DNA of 64,000 nt from positions 62,001-126,000 of the forward strand of contig NZ_JAGIBG010000005.1 of NCBI RefSeq assembly GCF_017744435.1. The letters are read 5' to 3'. This DNA is from Pseudomonas sp. Lineage in GTDB: Bacteria; Pseudomonadota; Gammaproteobacteria; Pseudomonadales; Pseudomonadaceae. The notes beneath the pieces were generated by a model. That model was not told where the DNA came from. It did not search any database and saw only the letters and a list, made by a program, of their open reading frames with translations. The position numbers and the translations under genes were made by a program. This document shows, in pieces, positions 51,816 to 62,293 of the stretch; position 1 is the stretch's first letter, and every line of letters begins with the position of its first letter.

Positions 51816-53624
51816 ATGTCCAAGAAAATTCACGTAACCGACACGATCCTGCGCGACGCCCACCAGTCCCTGCTGGCTACCCGCATGCGTACCGAAGACA
51901 TGCTGCCGATCTGCGACAAGCTCGACAAGGTCGGCTACTGGTCGCTGGAAGTCTGGGGTGGTGCCACCTTCGACGCCTGCGTGCGCTTCCTCAAGGAAGA
52001 CCCGTGGGAGCGCCTGCGCAAACTGCGTGCGGCCCTGCCGAACACCCGTCTGCAAATGCTGCTGCGCGGCCAGAACCTGTTGGGCTACCGCCACTACAGC
52101 GACGATGTGGTCAAGGCCTTCGTCGCCAAGGCCGCAGTCAACGGCATCGACGTGTTCCGCATCTTCGACGCCATGAACGACGTGCGTAACCTGCGTGTTG
52201 CCATCGAAGCGGTGAAGGCTGCTGGCAAACATGCCCAGGGTACCATCGCCTACACCGTCAGCCCCGTGCACACCATCGACGCCTTCGTCGCCCAGGCCAA
52301 GCAGATGGAAGCCATGGGGTGCGACTCGATTGCGATCAAGGACATGGCCGGCCTGCTGACGCCGTTCGCCACCGGCGAGCTGGTCAGGGCGCTGAAGGCC
52401 GAGCAGTCGCTGCCGGTGTTCATCCATTCCCACGACACCGCCGGCCTGGCCGCCATGTGCCAGCTCAAGGCCGTGGAAAACGGTGCCGACCACATCGATA
52501 CCGCGATCTCCAGCTTCGCCTGGGGCACCAGCCACCCGGGTACCGAGTCGATGGTCGCCGCGCTCAAGGGCAGCGAGTTCGACACCGGCCTGGACCTGGA
52601 GTTGCTGCAGGAAATCGGCCTGTACTTCTACGCCGTGCGCAAGAAGTACCACCAGTTCGAGAGCGAGTTCACCGCCGTGGATACCCGCGTGCAGGTCAAC
52701 CAGGTCCCGGGCGGGATGATTTCCAACCTGGCCAACCAGCTCAAGGAGCAGGGCGCGCTGAGCCGCATGAACGAAGTGCTGGCAGAGATCCCGCGTGTGC
52801 GTGAAGACCTCGGCTTCCCGCCGCTGGTGACCCCGACCTCGCAGATCGTCGGTACCCAGGCGTTCTTCAACGTGTTGGCCGGTGAGCGCTACAAGACCAT
52901 CACCAACGAGGTGAAACTGTACCTGCAGGGCGGTTACGGCAAGGCGCCTGGCGTGATCAACGAACAACTGCGCCGCCAGGCCATCGGTAACGAAGAAGTG
53001 ATCGACGTGCGCCCGGCCGACCTGCTCAAGCCAGAGATGGCCAAGCTGCGTGGCGACATCGGTGCCCTGGCCCGTTGCGAAGAAGACGTACTGACCTTCG
53101 CCATGTTCCCGGACATTGGCCGCAAGTTCCTCGAAGAACGCGAAGCCGGCACCCTGACCCCAGAAGCCCTGCTGCCGATTCCCGAGGCCGGTGCAGTGGC
53201 GTCCCATGGCGGTGAAGGTGTACCGACCGAGTTCGTCATCGACGTGCACGGTGAAACCTACCGCGTCGACATCACCGGTGTGGGCGTCAAGGCCGAAGGC
53301 AAGCGTCACTTCTACCTGTCGATCGACGGCATGCCGGAAGAAGTGGTGTTCGAGCCGCTCAACGAATTCGTCGGCGGCGGTGGCAGCAAGCGCAAGCAGG
53401 CCAGTGCACCGGGCCATGTCAGCACCACCATGCCAGGCAACATCGTCGATGTGCTGGTCAAGGAAGGCGACGTGGTCAAGGCCGGCCAGGCCGTGCTGAT
53501 CACCGAAGCGATGAAGATGGAGACCGAAGTGCAGGCGGCCATCGCCGGCAAGGTCGTGGCCATCCACGTGGCCAAGGGCGATCGCGTGACGCCGGGCGAG
53601 ATCCTGATCGAGATCGAGGGCTGA
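51816..53624 (+). CDS. pycB: Pyruvate carboxylase subunit B / oxaloacetate decarboxylase alpha-like (carboxyltransferase-BCCP)
   Basis: This 602-aa protein has an N-terminal carboxyltransferase TIM barrel (VTDTILRDAHQSLLATRMR, FRIFDAMNDVRNL, FIHSHDTAGLAAM). A C-terminal biotin carrier domain carries the biotin lysine in EAMKMETEV. It transfers carboxyl from biotin to pyruvate to form oxaloacetate, an anaplerotic reaction. ATG 51816 has GAGGAA upstream. It is often annotated oadA; pairing with the biotin carboxylase and absence of oadB/G support the pyruvate carboxylase role. Confidence 0.92.
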   Translation: MSKKIHVTDTILRDAHQSLLATRMRTEDMLPICDKLDKVGYWSLEVWGGATFDACVRFLKEDPWERLRKLRAALPNTRLQMLLRGQNLLGYRHYSDDVVKAFVAKAAVNGIDVFRIFDAMNDVRNLRVAIEAVKAAGKHAQGTIAYTVSPVHTIDAFVAQAKQMEAMGCDSIAIKDMAGLLTPFATGELVRALKAEQSLPVFIHSHDTAGLAAMCQLKAVENGADHIDTAISSFAWGTSHPGTESMVAALKGSEFDTGLDLELLQEIGLYFYAVRKKYHQFESEFTAVDTRVQVNQVPGGMISNLANQLKEQGALSRMNEVLAEIPRVREDLGFPPLVTPTSQIVGTQAFFNVLAGERYKTITNEVKLYLQGGYGKAPGVINEQLRRQAIGNEEVIDVRPADLLKPEMAKLRGDIGALARCEEDVLTFAMFPDIGRKFLEEREAGTLTPEALLPIPEAGAVASHGGEGVPTEFVIDVHGETYRVDITGVGVKAEGKRHFYLSIDGMPEEVVFEPLNEFVGGGGSKRKQASAPGHVSTTMPGNIVDVLVKEGDVVKAGQAVLITEAMKMETEVQAAIAGKVVAIHVAKGDRVTPGEILIEIEG

Positions 53625-53656
53625 GATAAGCCCTCATCTACAAGCGGTTAACCTCT

Positions 53657-53681
53657 GGGGAGCGGATGCTCCCCTTTTTTT
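53657..53681 (+). terminator. Terminator after pycB
   Basis: GGGGAGC (53657-53663), loop GGAT, GCTCCCC (53668-53674), followed by seven T. Confidence 0.9.
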
Positions 53682-53731
53682 GTGTCGGATTTGCCGGCCT
53701 CTTCGCGGGGCAAGTAAATCCAGCAAATCTT

Positions 53732-54403
53732 TCAGCCTTTGCGGCAAACCTCGAGCGTCTCTACCTGGCCTTCCGGCTGTTGGTTCGCCTCACTCAACCA
53801 CCGCTCGAACCCGGCCGCCACCTGTGGCCACTCATCATCGGTAATCGAATACCACGCCGTATCGCGGTTGTGGTCTTTCACCACCAGATGCTTGCGGAAC
53901 ACGCCTTCATAAGTGAAGCCGAACCGCTCCGCTGCGCGCTTGGAGCGGGCGTTGGCGTTGTTGCACTTCCACTCCAGGCGGCGGTTGCCCAGCTCGAAGC
54001 CCAGCTTGCCCAACAGGTAGACAGCCTCGGTGCTCTTGGGTGTACGTTGCATCGGTGCGCCGAAGGCGATGTGGCCGATCTCGATACGGCCGTGGTCGGG
54101 TACGATCGACATCAAGGTGAGCACGCCCTGGGCCTGACCGTTGGTACGATCGATCACGGTGTAATACAGCGGGTCGTGGCCGGCGGCGTTGCCTTGCAGC
54201 CAGCGGTCGAAGGCAGCGCGCTCGGTGAACGGGCCGTAGGGCAGGTAGTCCCACAGCACCGGGTCGGAATCGGGACCTTGCAGGGCGGCCCAGAGGTCGT
54301 CGCCGTGGCGCGTCGGGTCGAGTTTCTCCAGGCGGATGAAGCGGCCGTCGATGGGCTCGGCCTTGGGCGATGCAGCAGGTTTCCAGTTCAGTGCGTCAGT
54401 CAT
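53732..54403 (-). CDS. GNAT N-acetyltransferase (RimJ/RimL type)
   Basis: This 223-aa protein of the Acetyltransf_3 type contains DGRFIRLEKLDPTRHGDDLW, GRIEIGHIAFGAPMQRTPKSTEA and the acetyl-CoA region NNANARSKRAAERFGFTYEGVFRKH. It probably acetylates amino groups of a protein or small molecule in the cytoplasm. It is third in a minus-strand run of paiB-like, GNAT, GNAT genes, 5 bp after the previous one. Substrate unknown. Confidence 0.85.
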   Translation of the reverse strand: MTDALNWKPAASPKAEPIDGRFIRLEKLDPTRHGDDLWAALQGPDSDPVLWDYLPYGPFTERAAFDRWLQGNAAGHDPLYYTVIDRTNGQAQGVLTLMSIVPDHGRIEIGHIAFGAPMQRTPKSTEAVYLLGKLGFELGNRRLEWKCNNANARSKRAAERFGFTYEGVFRKHLVVKDHNRDTAWYSITDDEWPQVAAGFERWLSEANQQPEGQVETLEVCRKG

Positions 54404-54408
54404 GTGGC

Positions 54409-54855
54409 CTACAACCCTTTGCGGAATTGGATGAAGCCCGGGCGCTCGGCAACCTGCTCGTACAGGCTGATGGCGGTGGCGTTGGTTTCGTGGGTCAGCC
54501 AGTGCACCTTGATGCAGCCGGCGGCCTTGGCCGTGGCGTACACGTGCTCGATCAGCTGGCGGCCGATGCCCAGGCCGCGCTGGCTGCTGTCGACGTAGAG
54601 GTCCTGCAGGTAGCAGGAGTTCTCGATGCTCCAGTTGGAACGATGGTAGATGAAGTTGACCATGCCCACCGCCTTGCCATCGACCCAGGCCAGGGTCGAA
54701 TGGGTTGGCTCATTCGGGTCGAGCAGGCGTTGCCAGGTGCTGAGGCTTACCGCTTCGGCCAGCTCGGTCTGGTAGAAGCGCAGGTAGGCTTGCCACAGGG
54801 CGAGCCAGGCGGCGTGGTCTTGGGCGCTGACAGGGCGCAGGGTAACGTTGGGCAT
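54409..54855 (-). CDS. GNAT N-acetyltransferase
   Basis: This 148-aa GNAT protein has the acetyl-CoA binding motif LQDLYVDSSQRGLGIGRQLIEHVYATAK and TNATAISLYEQVAERPGFIQF at the C-terminus. It sits between the PaiB-like and RimJ-like genes with very short gaps, so all three are probably one transcript. Substrate unknown; PaiA/PaiB-type pairs suggest polyamine or amino-compound metabolism. Confidence 0.87.
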   Translation of the reverse strand: MPNVTLRPVSAQDHAAWLALWQAYLRFYQTELAEAVSLSTWQRLLDPNEPTHSTLAWVDGKAVGMVNFIYHRSNWSIENSCYLQDLYVDSSQRGLGIGRQLIEHVYATAKAAGCIKVHWLTHETNATAISLYEQVAERPGFIQFRKGL

Positions 54856-54867
54856 AGGGCTTTTCCT

Positions 54868-55497
54868 TCAGAGTTGGCGCATGTGCGCCGCAAGTTGGTT
54901 GTCCAGGTAATCCGGGCTGGCGCCCAGGCCATCACGCACGCCAGCGATATCTTCGGCCGAGCGGTTCTGGCTGAGCTTGCGCGCGCCTTGCAGGCGAGCA
55001 ATGGGCAGGCGGATGCCGACGATGGCGCGAAGCATGCCGTCGAGGTAGTCGGCAGGGGCGTCGGCGACTTTCCAGGGCGCGCTGCGGCCTTGTTCGTGGC
55101 GGTCGGTCAGGCGGCTGACGATCTGCAGCAGCGGCGCGGCGTCGTGGATCACTTCGGCCGTGCCGTAGGCGTGCACGGCAAGGTAGTTCCAGGTCGGCAC
55201 CACCTTGGGGTTTTCGGCCTTGCTCGGGTAGTAGCTGGGGCTGACGTAGGCGTCGGCACCCGGGAACACCAGCAGTGCTTCGGCGCCTTGCGCCAGGTCC
55301 TGCCATTGGCGGTTGGCCCGTGCCAGGTGGGCATAGACGGTGCCAAACTCGCCCTCTTCGGTGTCGAGCAGCACCGGCAGGTGCGTGGCCAGCAGGCCCT
55401 GTTCGCCGTGGCTGACCAGTACGGCCAGACGGGTTTCGCGCATGTGCTGGTGCAAGCGCTCAAGGTCATGTTCCTGATGGGGTTTGCTGTTGTACAT
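54868..55497 (-). CDS. PaiB-family FMN-binding protein
   Basis: This 209-aa protein has a split-barrel flavin-binding fold of the PaiB family: MYNSKPHQEHDLERLHQHMRE, YVSPSYYPSKAENPKVVPTWNYLAVHAYG, and ADYLDGMLRAIVGIRLPIARLQGARKLSQNRS. PaiB proteins are named negative regulators, although they lack a clear DNA-binding domain. It is divergent from a MocR-type regulator, which may control the run. Role inferred from family. Confidence 0.87.
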   Translation of the reverse strand: MYNSKPHQEHDLERLHQHMRETRLAVLVSHGEQGLLATHLPVLLDTEEGEFGTVYAHLARANRQWQDLAQGAEALLVFPGADAYVSPSYYPSKAENPKVVPTWNYLAVHAYGTAEVIHDAAPLLQIVSRLTDRHEQGRSAPWKVADAPADYLDGMLRAIVGIRLPIARLQGARKLSQNRSAEDIAGVRDGLGASPDYLDNQLAAHMRQL

Positions 55498-55587
55498 GCG
55501 CAGGGTCCTTGTCGAATGGCTCCATCCTAGGCAGGCTATTGGCTCTGGGTAAGGGCCATTTATGGCTGTTTTGATAGGTCCAATGTC

Positions 55588-57117
55588 ATGAGCGAGCGTC
55601 CCCTCGTATTGCCTTTCGATCCTGCCGGTATCGTGCTCGACCGTCGTCGCGGGCTCAGCCAGCAGCTGTACCAGGCCTTGCGTGCGCGGGTGCTGGATGG
55701 CCGCCTGAGCAGTGGCACTCGGTTGCCGGCCACGCGTGACCTGGCAAACGTGCTGGCGCTGTCGCGTAACAGCGTGGTGCGTGCCTATGACCAGTTGTAT
55801 GCCGAGGGCTACATCGAAAGCCGGGTAGGGGATGGCACGTATGTGAGCCGCCTGCCGAAACTATCCACACAACTGTCCACAGGGTTATCCCGGGGTTTAT
55901 CAACAGACTTATCCACATTTTCACTGGGAAATACTGAGGATTTATCCAGCAACCAGCTTTCCAGTGAGCCGTTGGAGCGGTTGAAAAATAACCATCTGCC
56001 TCCGCCAAAAAGCGGTGCGCCGAAGGCATTTCGAGTCGGAATTCCGGCGTTCGATCTATTCCCGTTTGACGTGTGGGCCAAGCTGCAGGCGGCTTTCTGG
56101 CGCAATCCGTCGCCTGCGCAGCTGGGTTATGGCGACCCAGCGGGTGAGCCTGTGCTACGCGAGCTGATAGCCGCCTACTTGCGGCGTTCGCGTGGCCTTT
56201 CCTGCACGGCTGAACAAATTGTGATCACCAGTGGTGCGCAACAGGCCATCAGCCTTTGTGCACAGTTGCTGTTGCAACCGGGTGACGGCGTGGCTGTGGA
56301 AAACCCGGGTTATCGAGCCGCCGGGCATACCTTCGCCGTCGCCGGTGGCAAGGTGACCGGCGTGCCGGTGGACGAGGAGGGCATGGACTGCCGGCGCCTG
56401 GAGCAGTTGACGGACTGCCGGCTGGCCTATGTCACCCCGGCGCACCAGTACCCGACCGGCGTGACCATGAGCCTGCCGAGGCGCCTGGCCTTGCTGGCCT
56501 GGGCCGAGCGCAACGATGGCTGGATCATCGAGGACGACTACGATGGCGAGTACCGCTACAGCGGCGCGCCCTTGACCCCGCTGGCAGCGCTCGACCGCCA
56601 GGGGCGGGTGTTGTACGTCGGTACCTTTGGCAAGATCGCCTTTCCGGCATTGCGCCTGGGCTATCTGGTGCTGCCGCCACGGCTGGTCCAGGCGTTCAGC
56701 CAGGGGCGGGCGCTGGCGGTTCGGCATTCGGAGGTGGGCACCCAGTGCGTGATGGCCGAATTCATGGCCCAGGGGCACTTCCAGCGGCACATCCGGCGCA
56801 TGCGCAAGGCGGCGTTGAGCCGGCGCAATGTGCTCAAGGCCGGATGGCCGGTGGATGTGCCTGGGCTGGGTGCGATGCCTGAGGTGGCGGCGGGGCTGCA
56901 TGTGAAGGTGGATGTGGATAACTTTGCGCGGGAGCAGGAGTTGGTGGCCAAGGCCGAAGCGGTAGGGGTGGAGGTGAACCCGCTGAGCAGTTACTGGCTG
57001 GAGGATAGTCAGGTGCCTGTGGATAAGCGGGCAGGGCTGGTGCTGGGGTTTGCGGCGGTGCCGGAAGGAGAGATTGCAGAGTCTTTATTGAAATTGCGCA
57101 AGGCTTGGAAGCGGTGA
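55588..57117 (+). CDS. MocR/PdxR-type GntR regulator with aminotransferase domain
   Basis: This 509-aa protein has an N-terminal GntR winged helix (LYQALRARVLDGRLSSGTRLPATRDLANVLALSRNSVVRAYDQL, residues 27-70) and a C-terminal class I aminotransferase-like domain. The PLP lysine is in FGKIAFPALRLGYLVLP. The linker (residues 91-140) has a repeated Leu-Ser-Thr pattern (KLSTQLSTGLSRGLSTDLST) encoded by DnaA-box-like sequences. Two more perfect boxes are near the 3' end. Divergence from the PaiB/GNAT genes suggests it controls them in response to PLP or an amino compound. Confidence 0.88.
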   Translation: MSERPLVLPFDPAGIVLDRRRGLSQQLYQALRARVLDGRLSSGTRLPATRDLANVLALSRNSVVRAYDQLYAEGYIESRVGDGTYVSRLPKLSTQLSTGLSRGLSTDLSTFSLGNTEDLSSNQLSSEPLERLKNNHLPPPKSGAPKAFRVGIPAFDLFPFDVWAKLQAAFWRNPSPAQLGYGDPAGEPVLRELIAAYLRRSRGLSCTAEQIVITSGAQQAISLCAQLLLQPGDGVAVENPGYRAAGHTFAVAGGKVTGVPVDEEGMDCRRLEQLTDCRLAYVTPAHQYPTGVTMSLPRRLALLAWAERNDGWIIEDDYDGEYRYSGAPLTPLAALDRQGRVLYVGTFGKIAFPALRLGYLVLPPRLVQAFSQGRALAVRHSEVGTQCVMAEFMAQGHFQRHIRRMRKAALSRRNVLKAGWPVDVPGLGAMPEVAAGLHVKVDVDNFAREQELVAKAEAVGVEVNPLSSYWLEDSQVPVDKRAGLVLGFAAVPEGEIAESLLKLRKAWKR

Positions 57118-57134
57118 ATGGGGCCGCTGTGCGG

Positions 57135-57224
57135 CCCATCGCCGGCAAGCGCGGCTCCCACAAGTATGGTGCAAGCCTTGAGAGCTGCGCGGTCGGTGTG
57201 GGAGCCGCGCTTGCCGGCGATGGG
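57135..57224. repeat. 28-bp perfect inverted repeat (REP/BIME) after the MocR gene
   Basis: The arm at 57135-57162 (CCCATCGCCGGCAAGCGCGG...) is perfectly complementary to 57197-57224, with a 34-nt spacer. GCCGGCAAGCGCGGCTCCCA is a widespread P. putida-group extragenic repeat. It lies between convergent genes and can also act as a terminator. Confidence 0.8.
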
Positions 57225-57249
57225 CTGCAAAGCAGCCCCCGGTCCTAAA

Positions 57250-58353
57250 TCAGGTGCCGGATTTGATCCGGGTCCAGGCCCTGGTCCGCGCCCGCTCAGC
57301 CTCACGCGTCAACGGCTTGAGGGTATACAGCTTGGCCATTGCCTCCGCTGTCGGGTACAGGTTCGGGTTGTTGCGTATCGCCGGGCTGACCTTGTCGGTG
57401 GCATCCTTGTTCGGGTTCGGGTAGCCGACGAAGTCGCTGATCGGTGCAATCACTTCAGGCCGCAGCAGGTAGTTGATGAACGCATGGGCGTCCTCCGGGT
57501 TCGCCGCATTCTTCGGGATCGCCAGCATGTCGAACCAGATTGGTGCACCTTCCTTGGGCAGGCGCATGTCCACTACCACGCCATTCTTCGCATCCTTCGC
57601 GCGGTTGGCGGCCTGGGAGAAGCTGCCGCTGTAGCCCACCGCCACGCAGATATCGCCATTGGCGATGTCGGCCATGTACTTCGAGGAATGGAAGTAGGTG
57701 ATGTACGGGCGGATTTTCAGCAACAGCGCTTCGGCCTTCTTGTAGTCGTCCGGCTTGTCGCTGTTGGGTGGCAGGCCCAGGTGCTGCAAGGCCAGCGGCA
57801 GAATTTCTGACGGCGAGTCGAGCAACGCGACGCCGCACTGCTTCAACTTGGCGATGTTCTCTTCCTTGAAGATCAGGTCCCAGCTGTCGACCGGGGCCTT
57901 GTCACCCAGCACGGCCTTGACCTTGTCCGGGTTGAAGCCGATCAGGATGGTGCCGTACATGTACGGCACGGCGAACTTGTTGCCTGGGTCGTTGGCCTCG
58001 ATCAGCTTCATCAGCGCCGGGTCCAGGTGTTGCCAATTCGGCAGCTTGCTGCGGTCCAGCGGCTGGAACACTCCGGCTTCGATCTGCTTGGCGAGGAACA
58101 CGTTGGACGGTACTACCACGTCATAGCCGGAGTTGCCGGTGAGCAACTTGGCCTCGAGCGCTTCGTTGGTGTCGAAGATGTCGTAGATCAGCTTGACGCC
58201 ACTGTCCTTCTGGAAGTCGCTCAAGGTCTGCGGGGTGATGTAATCGAACCAGTTATACACACGCAGGGTGCGCTGCTCGGCGTGAGCGTGCAGGGCACCG
58301 GTGAACAGGGTGGCAGCGATGAACGGGGCGAGCAGACGCTTGAGTCGGACCAT
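57250..58353 (-). CDS. Polyamine ABC transporter substrate-binding protein (PotF/SpuD-like)
   Basis: This 367-aa periplasmic protein has a signal peptide ([22 protein letters not shown]). PotD/PotF signatures follow: [41 protein letters not shown] and [14 protein letters not shown]. It should bind putrescine, spermidine or related amines. No ABC permease genes are adjacent. It is 2 bp after the acetylpolyamine amidohydrolase gene on the same strand, pointing to uptake and breakdown of acetylated polyamines. Confidence 0.9.
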   Translation of the reverse strand: MVRLKRLLAPFIAATLFTGALHAHAEQRTLRVYNWFDYITPQTLSDFQKDSGVKLIYDIFDTNEALEAKLLTGNSGYDVVVPSNVFLAKQIEAGVFQPLDRSKLPNWQHLDPALMKLIEANDPGNKFAVPYMYGTILIGFNPDKVKAVLGDKAPVDSWDLIFKEENIAKLKQCGVALLDSPSEILPLALQHLGLPPNSDKPDDYKKAEALLLKIRPYITYFHSSKYMADIANGDICVAVGYSGSFSQAANRAKDAKNGVVVDMRLPKEGAPIWFDMLAIPKNAANPEDAHAFINYLLRPEVIAPISDFVGYPNPNKDATDKVSPAIRNNPNLYPTAEAMAKLYTLKPLTREAERARTRAWTRIKSGT

Positions 58354-58355
58354 GA

Positions 58356-59396
<1,041 letters not shown>

Positions 59397-59511
59397 TTGT
59401 TGTTCTCCGGGGTACTGGCGTGGGCCCATTTTCACGGGCGGCCAGGTGGCAGAGAACGACGCAAACGGCCAAAAGGGGATCGATGTGGCCAAGCTCGTTG
59501 GCCACTGCAGG

Positions 59512-60504
59512 TCAACCGCGGAAGTGGCTGGGGGCGACCCCGCTCCAACGCTGGAATGCATGGCGGAAACTCGCGGTCTCGCTGAACCCCAGGGTCTCGG
59601 CGATCCGGTAGATCGGCATCTGCTCGTCGGCCAGCAATTGCTTGGCTCGATCGAAGCGCAGCTCATCGAGCAGTTGTTGATAACTGCAACCCAGCGCCTG
59701 CAGGTGCCGGCGCAAGGTCCGCGACGAACAGTTCATCTGCCGCGCCAGCCCCTCCAGGCCCGGCGCCGCGTCCAGCTGTTGCAGCAACAGCTGGCGGATC
59801 CGCCCAAGCCAGGCCTGGCGCCCGGTGAACTCCAGGTTCAGGCGCCGGCAGCGCTCACTCATGGCCTTGTGGGTAATCGGGTCGGCCAGCGGCAATGGCA
59901 TGTCCAGCCAGCGCCGCTCGAAGGCAAAGGCGTTGTCCTCGGCACCGAAAGCCAGTGGGCACTGGAAGGCACCGGTGTAGAGGCCGTGGTAGCTGGGCCG
60001 TGGGTGCTCGAAGCGGGCGCCGAGCAGCGGCAGGGTGCGGCCGAGCAGGTCATCGCAGATCACTTTCAACGACACCAGGCAGAACTCGGCATTGAAGGCG
60101 GCGAGTGCCGGGCTGTCGTGGTATTCGCTGGCGCTGAACCAGACGCGCTGGCCATCGTCGACCAGGTGCAGCTTGAAGACTGTTCCCAGCAGTGCCGGAT
60201 AGTGCAGCGCCAGGCGCAGGGCGTCACCCAAAGTGGCACTGGAGAGCAGGGCGTAACCGAGCATGCCGTAGCACGACACATGCATGCGCCGGCCCAGTTC
60301 CAGGCCAATCTCCTCGCGTCGGGCCACGGCATTGGCGCACACCTGCAGCTCTTGCTGGGTGGTGATGCGTGCATCGCTATGGCCCAGGTCGGCCGGGCCT
60401 ATGCCGCTGCCGGCGAGCAACGTTGTCGCCTCGCAGCCTTCTTCCTGGAACAGGTTGAGGATCAGCGAAACCGCGTTGAGGGTGGTCAGGTGGCTGTGCA
60501 GCAT
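59512..60504 (-). CDS. AraC-family transcriptional regulator
   Basis: This 330-aa protein has an N-terminal Arabinose_bd-type domain (QQELQVCANAVARREEIGLELG, SCYGMLGYALLSSATLGDALRLALHY). The C-terminal double helix-turn-helix is APGLEGLARQMNCSSRTLRRHLQALGCSYQQLLDELRFDRAKQLL and YRIAETLGFSETASFRHAFQRWSGVAPSHFR. It is upstream of and in the same direction as the acetylpolyamine genes (gap 115 bp), so it likely controls them. Confidence 0.88.
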   Translation of the reverse strand: MLHSHLTTLNAVSLILNLFQEEGCEATTLLAGSGIGPADLGHSDARITTQQELQVCANAVARREEIGLELGRRMHVSCYGMLGYALLSSATLGDALRLALHYPALLGTVFKLHLVDDGQRVWFSASEYHDSPALAAFNAEFCLVSLKVICDDLLGRTLPLLGARFEHPRPSYHGLYTGAFQCPLAFGAEDNAFAFERRWLDMPLPLADPITHKAMSERCRRLNLEFTGRQAWLGRIRQLLLQQLDAAPGLEGLARQMNCSSRTLRRHLQALGCSYQQLLDELRFDRAKQLLADEQMPIYRIAETLGFSETASFRHAFQRWSGVAPSHFRG

Positions 60505-60592
60505 GCTCGGTCATCCCGTAGGCCTGGGAGGCATTATGGAGCAAGTTGTGTGCCGATACCGGTATGGCATGGCTGGCGTGGCATTCGTGAGG

Positions 60593-60630
60593 TGAAAAAA
60601 AAGGCCCGGAGCGTGCGCTCGGGCCTTTGA
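60593..60630 (-). terminator. Terminator of aspA (minus strand)
   Basis: Read on the minus strand, AAGGCCCGAGCG, loop CAC, then GCTCCGGGCCTT followed by a long T-run (the A-run at 60594-60602). It lies 57 bp downstream of the aspA stop. Confidence 0.85.
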
Positions 60631-60686
60631 AAGGTTGAGAGGTGTCTAGTCCCTCGACCTGGTGAGACTGTTTGCAGCTGTCTGAG

Positions 60687-62111
60687 TTACGCCTTCAGCG
60701 GAACCAGACGTGGAGCGATCATGTTTTCCGGACGCAGGATGTCGTCGAGCATCGCGTCGTCCAGCAGCTTCTCTTCACGCACCAGTTCCAGTACGCCGCG
60801 GCCGGTTTCCAGGGCAACGCGGGCGATACGGGTGGCGTTTTCGTAGCCGATGTACGGGTTCAGGGCGGTGACCAGGCCGATCGAGTGCTCGACCAGTTCA
60901 CGGCAGCGCTGTTCGTTGGCAGTGATGCCGACGATGCAGTGCTCGCGCAGCATGTCCATGGCGCGCTGGAGCAGGCGGATCGAGTCGAAGATCTTGTAGG
61001 CGATCAGCGGCTCCATCACGTTCAGCTGCAGCTGGCCACCTTCGGCGGCGACGGTCAGGGCCAGGTCGTTGCCCATGATGGCGAAGGCCACCTGGTTGAC
61101 GGCTTCCGGGATAACCGGGTTGACCTTGCCTGGCATGATCGAGCTGCCTGGCTGACGCGCTGGCAGGTTGATCTCGTTGATGCCGGTGCGTGGGCCGCTG
61201 GACAGCAGGCGCAGGTCGTTGCAGATCTTCGACAGCTTGACCGCGGTACGCTTGAGCATGCCGGAGAACAGCACGAAGGCGCCCATGTCGGAAGTGGCTT
61301 CGATCAGGTCGGCAGCCGGTACCAGCGGCTGGCCGCTGATGGTGGCCAGGCGTTGTACGGCCAGGGCCTGGTAGCCTGGGTCGGCGTTGATGCCGGTACC
61401 GATGGCGGTACCGCCCAGGTTGATTTCGGTCAGCAGTTCCGGAGCCAGCGAGCGCAGGCGCTGCAGGTCTTCGGTCATGGTGGTGGCGAAGGCACGGAAT
61501 TCCTGGCCCAGGGTCATCGGCACGGCGTCCTGCAGCTGGGTGCGGCCCATCTTCAGTACGTGGTCGAATTCCTTGCCTTTGGCAGCGAAGGCCTGAATCA
61601 GGCTGTCGAGGCTGGCCAGCAGGGCGTCGTGGCCCAGCAGCAGGCCCAGGCGGATGGCGGTCGGGTAGGCGTCGTTGGTCGACTGCGCCATGTTCACGTC
61701 GTTGTTCGGGTGCAGGTACTGGTACTCACCCTTCTGGTGGCCCATGGCCTCCAGCGCGACGTTGGCAATGACTTCGTTCGCGTTCATGTTGGTGGAAGTA
61801 CCGGCACCACCCTGGATCATGTCCACCACGAACTGGTCGTGGTAATCGCCTTTGATCAGGCGGGCGCAGGCTGCACTGATGGCAGCGTGCTTGGCATCGC
61901 TCAGGTGACCCAGCTCACGGTTGGCGTCGGCAGCGGCCTGCTTGACCATGGCCAGGGCCACGACCAGCTTCGGGTAGTGCGACAGCGGAACACCGGAGAG
62001 ATGGAAGTTGTTGGCAGCGCGCAGGGTCTGGATGCCGTAGTAGGCATCGCCAGGGACTTCAAGGGTACCAAGCAGATCTTTTTCGACGCGGAACGATGCA
62101 GCGGAGGACAT
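60687..62111 (-). CDS. aspA: Aspartate ammonia-lyase
   Basis: This 474-aa member of the fumarase/aspartase superfamily converts L-aspartate to fumarate and ammonia. The signature GSSIMPGKVNPVIPE with the catalytic serine loop is present, as are GGAGTSTNMNANEVIAN and GRTQLQDAVPMTLGQEF. ATG 62111 (MSSAASFRVEKDLLG) fits the family; ATG 62123 is an alternative. It is divergent from a LysR regulator and ends in a strong terminator. Confidence 0.93.
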   Translation of the reverse strand: MSSAASFRVEKDLLGTLEVPGDAYYGIQTLRAANNFHLSGVPLSHYPKLVVALAMVKQAAADANRELGHLSDAKHAAISAACARLIKGDYHDQFVVDMIQGGAGTSTNMNANEVIANVALEAMGHQKGEYQYLHPNNDVNMAQSTNDAYPTAIRLGLLLGHDALLASLDSLIQAFAAKGKEFDHVLKMGRTQLQDAVPMTLGQEFRAFATTMTEDLQRLRSLAPELLTEINLGGTAIGTGINADPGYQALAVQRLATISGQPLVPAADLIEATSDMGAFVLFSGMLKRTAVKLSKICNDLRLLSSGPRTGINEINLPARQPGSSIMPGKVNPVIPEAVNQVAFAIMGNDLALTVAAEGGQLQLNVMEPLIAYKIFDSIRLLQRAMDMLREHCIVGITANEQRCRELVEHSIGLVTALNPYIGYENATRIARVALETGRGVLELVREEKLLDDAMLDDILRPENMIAPRLVPLKA

Positions 62112-62293
62112 GATGGATATCATCTCGATTTTGACCCGGCACATGCCGGAATGGCGCCAATCCTAGGCCTGAAGGGGATTTTGCGGCCAATGCTGTTGCA
62201 CGCTAACCTATGCACAAACGGCATAGTGTTTCATGTGACGCCAATTGACATTCGAGCGTGTTCCATTTTGGTGCACGCCGGGAGATCTGCTTC

